A DNA stretch of 64,000 nucleotides from Komarekiella atlantica HA4396-MV6 (GTDB lineage Bacteria; Cyanobacteriota; Cyanobacteriia; Cyanobacteriales; Nostocaceae): positions 124,001 through 188,000 of the forward strand of contig JAHHHK010000007.1 in assembly GCA_019359395.1 (NCBI GenBank), in the 5' to 3' direction. A program made the position numbers and the translations under genes. The notes beneath the pieces were generated by a model that worked only from the letters and a program-made list of their open reading frames with translations, searched no databases and had not been told where the DNA came from. Positions 62,385 to 64,000 of this stretch are shown here, in pieces (position 1 is the stretch's first letter; the number at the start of each line of letters is the position of its first letter).

Positions 62385-62844
62385 TTTAGAGTGAAACGAA
62401 TTTACTCTAAAACAGTATAACCCAAGATTTGTACCCCTTCGGGAAGCAAGCTACGTTTCCTCCATGTCTTCCTCCCTCTCTACGAGACGCTAGCGCGAAC
62501 GCTTTCAGCTTTGGTCGCAAGACTGTCGTCAACTCACGCGCAATTCATGAGGCAGCGCGGTCTTCTCTACGAGAGGCTGCGCCAAGGAGGTTTCCCCCAT
62601 GAGCGACTGCCATCTCAACGCCTACCCGAAGGGAGGCGTGAGGCTTCTTGCTGTTTCAGCTAAAATTAATAGCAAATACGTTGATGATTGCTTTGTAGCC
62701 CTACAACACCATCAACGATTCGCTTTTCCCTGTTTGTTTCGCCTTACGCATTGACATTAGTCTCCTAGAAACCAGCTGACATTATTAGCGAGGATGTGTA
62801 AAGTAGTTTAGAGTTGACTACTCTTATACTTGACACATCCATCT
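62385..62844. other. Repeat-rich gap upstream of tnpB
   Basis: 460 bases. GC-rich interspersed-repeat words (CTCTACGAGACGCTAGCG near 62480 and CTACGAGAGGCTGCGCC near 62567) and a hairpin ACGCCT-A-CCC/GGG-AGGCGT at 62618-62639 are present. The transposon left end should lie somewhere here, but I cannot fix it. No gene. Confidence 0.6.
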
Positions 62845-63084
62845 ATGGATAGAAAAACCCGACGCTTTTTGCTGCTTGTTGTTTCTTGTAGTGTGACTGG
62901 TGTAATTTTAGGAGGTACTGCCAGTTGGGCACAAAGCAGTCTTTGCTTGCAAGACAATAAGGTTACGAGTGAGTGCCTGACCCAAGACCCAATTCAAAAG
63001 ACTCTACAAGGAATGAGTACCGGATTGTTAGCCGGGGCTGGGGCTGCTTGCAGTGTAGTATGGCGTCTACGGCATGAAGATTAA
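62845..63084 (+). CDS. Small exported or membrane protein of unknown function
   Basis: 79 residues from ATG at 62845 (MDRKTRRFLLLVVSCSVTGV); an upstream TTG would add five residues. It has a signal-peptide-like N-terminus LLLVVSCSVTGVILGGTASWAQ with probable cleavage after WAQ, a short loop with two cysteines (LCLQDNKVTSECL), and a second hydrophobic stretch MSTGLLAGAGAACSVVWRL. The two cysteines could pair in the periplasm. It converges on the next gene with a four-base overlap. Function unknown. Confidence 0.65.
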   Translation: MDRKTRRFLLLVVSCSVTGVILGGTASWAQSSLCLQDNKVTSECLTQDPIQKTLQGMSTGLLAGAGAACSVVWRLRHED

Positions 63085-63794
63085 AAGCGATAGTTGCGAT
63101 CGCGCACCCACATACTGATAGGCACTGCGTTACCTTGGGGATCGACTTTAGCTTTCACCACTATGGGTGGCTGCTGTCCTCTTCGATTCCGTTGAGCTCG
63201 TCGGATATCGTTGTTAATCTGCTGCCGTTGGTTTTCTGGGATGTAATATGTTTCTAAACCATAGTTAACGAAGCCATCCTGGTATACACCTTTTAAGGCT
63301 GCCTGATTAGCTCTTAGGGAAGTGGGGCGATCGCCAGTCACTCGTACTGGCCTCCAAGCTCTAGGAACACCACTACCAGACGAAAATTGCTCTTGCAAAA
63401 TCACGTATATGTTGGTTCCGTCGGGCAATCGTCTGCCACTTCCACGACCTTTACTAACCAATGTCTCCCAACCAGGCAATCTTCTCAAAGTTGCAGTACG
63501 GGATATGTTATAGTCCAGCGCCAGGGAATTACTCTGCTGTATATTGTTAGGATTTACAGGCGCAGTTTGCAAAATTACTGTCTTGCCCGTCATATCTGTG
63601 TACAGCGCTTGGGCTGGTACTGCCATAATTAACCCTGTTTGGATGAGCAAGGGAGCTATTAGCCGCCAAATAGGTAAAGGCTTATTCGATTTTTGTTCAG
63701 ATGCAATTAAATAATCTCGAAAAGTCAACTTTTCGGAGAATTCCGCTTCAGGAGACAACGATTTAGTTTTAGATTCAGAAGCGCTACTTTTCAT
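63081..63794 (-). CDS. GDYXXLXY-domain-like protein of unknown function
   Basis: From ATG at 63794 (MKSSASESKTKSL), 237 residues. A cytoplasmic lead of about 45 residues is followed by a membrane segment (PIWRLIAPLLIQTGLIMAVPAQALY), then an extracytoplasmic beta-rich domain: VILQTAPVNPNN, ALDYNISRTATLRRLPGWE, NIYVILQEQ, PRAWRPVRVTGDRPTSL and the late motif YGLETYYIPENQRQQI, which resembles the GDYXXLXY family. The basic stretch RRAQRNRRGQQPP follows. Its stop overlaps the convergent small gene by four bases. No catalytic role can be inferred. Confidence 0.78.
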   Translation of the reverse strand: MKSSASESKTKSLSPEAEFSEKLTFRDYLIASEQKSNKPLPIWRLIAPLLIQTGLIMAVPAQALYTDMTGKTVILQTAPVNPNNIQQSNSLALDYNISRTATLRRLPGWETLVSKGRGSGRRLPDGTNIYVILQEQFSSGSGVPRAWRPVRVTGDRPTSLRANQAALKGVYQDGFVNYGLETYYIPENQRQQINNDIRRAQRNRRGQQPPIVVKAKVDPQGNAVPISMWVRDRNYRF

Positions 63795-63962
63795 GAGCGT
63801 AGTCCTAAAAAGAAAGGGTATTGTGGAGGTCAAAAGTAATAAGATTAGGACTGACGCAGAGAAACTCTAAATAGGGAAGCAGAGGGGCAGGAGGGCAGGG
63901 GCAGAATAATAACTTAGCACGGGCTAAACCATAGCTATCCGCGCTTCAGCACTCAGTACTCT

Positions 63963-64000
63963 TTACTTCTTAGTTGCAGAAGGTTTGCGGCGTTCAAACC
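63963..64000 (-). CDS. C-terminal end of an unidentified gene, cut by window edge
   Basis: The minus strand reads FERRKPSATKK followed by a TAA stop at 63963-63965. Only 11 complete codons are visible. The basic tail would suit a ribosomal or nucleic-acid-binding protein, but this cannot be identified here. Confidence 0.3.
   Translation of the reverse strand, partial: FERRKPSATKK

Overview
The window looks like chromosome of a filamentous, heterocyst-forming cyanobacterium of the Nostoc/Anabaena group. The evidence is the phycobilin biosynthesis gene pcyA, a PsbP-type photosystem II protein, a DevBCA-type exporter, a hormogonium polysaccharide (hps) locus, frequent GCGATCGC (HIP1) octamers, and the short interspersed and tandem repeats typical of these genomes. 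No rRNA, tRNA or CRISPR array was seen. Gene identities come from reading motifs in the translations; no database search was run.

Layout. 0-9.5 kb is housekeeping: enolase (3' end cut by the window edge), glyoxalase I, ClpB, a family-4 glycosyltransferase, HtpG and ribosomal protein L28. 9.5-13.2 kb holds devB-devC-devA on the minus strand (membrane fusion protein, permease, ATPase). 14-17.8 kb carries pcyA, a small unknown gene, maf, psbP, a 21-bp tandem array, a large hairpin and an unknown gene. 18.2-19.5 kb encodes a eukaryote-like EndoU endoribonuclease fused to a lamin-tail domain, convergent with a GAF-PP2C (RsbU-like) phosphatase. A gene-poor 1.2 kb A+T-rich gap follows. 22.3-25.8 kb is ftsY, nusB and a DUF502 membrane protein.

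26.3-40.1 kb is one long minus-strand block for hormogonium polysaccharide synthesis and secretion: hpsA (giant surface protein with a prepilin-like N-terminus), three pseudopilins (hpsB-D), three family-2 glycosyltransferases, a fourth pseudopilin overlapping its upstream neighbour, a TIGR04282-type transferase, HpsJ and a final glycosyltransferase. The likely logic is that glycosyltransferases build the slime polysaccharide while the pseudopilins and HpsA act with type IV pilus machinery encoded elsewhere. 40.7-47.5 kb mixes metabolic genes (FAD oxidoreductase, rtcA, SDR, polyphosphate glucokinase, creatininase family) with a small double-glycine-leader peptide gene and a histidine-kinase remnant broken by a short repeat. 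47.9-59.5 kb holds a 2TM protein, a DUF4336 protein, a secreted unknown, an aldo/keto reductase, an SH3 protein, a membrane GTPase, type-2 IPP isomerase and SppA. 59.7-64 kb has a Uma2 protein, a TnpB gene without TnpA, and two small exported or membrane proteins.

The intergenic regions are rich in repeats. They include a palindromic family next to several stop codons, a 40-bp element in three copies, hairpin families, heptanucleotide repeats before sppA, two arrays with 21-bp periodicity, and two 205-bp non-autonomous elements with terminal inverted repeats, one flanked by a 10-bp target duplication. The most unusual items are the EndoU-LTD fusion, the 205-bp element pair, the kinase interrupted by a short repeat, and the orphan GG-leader peptide.
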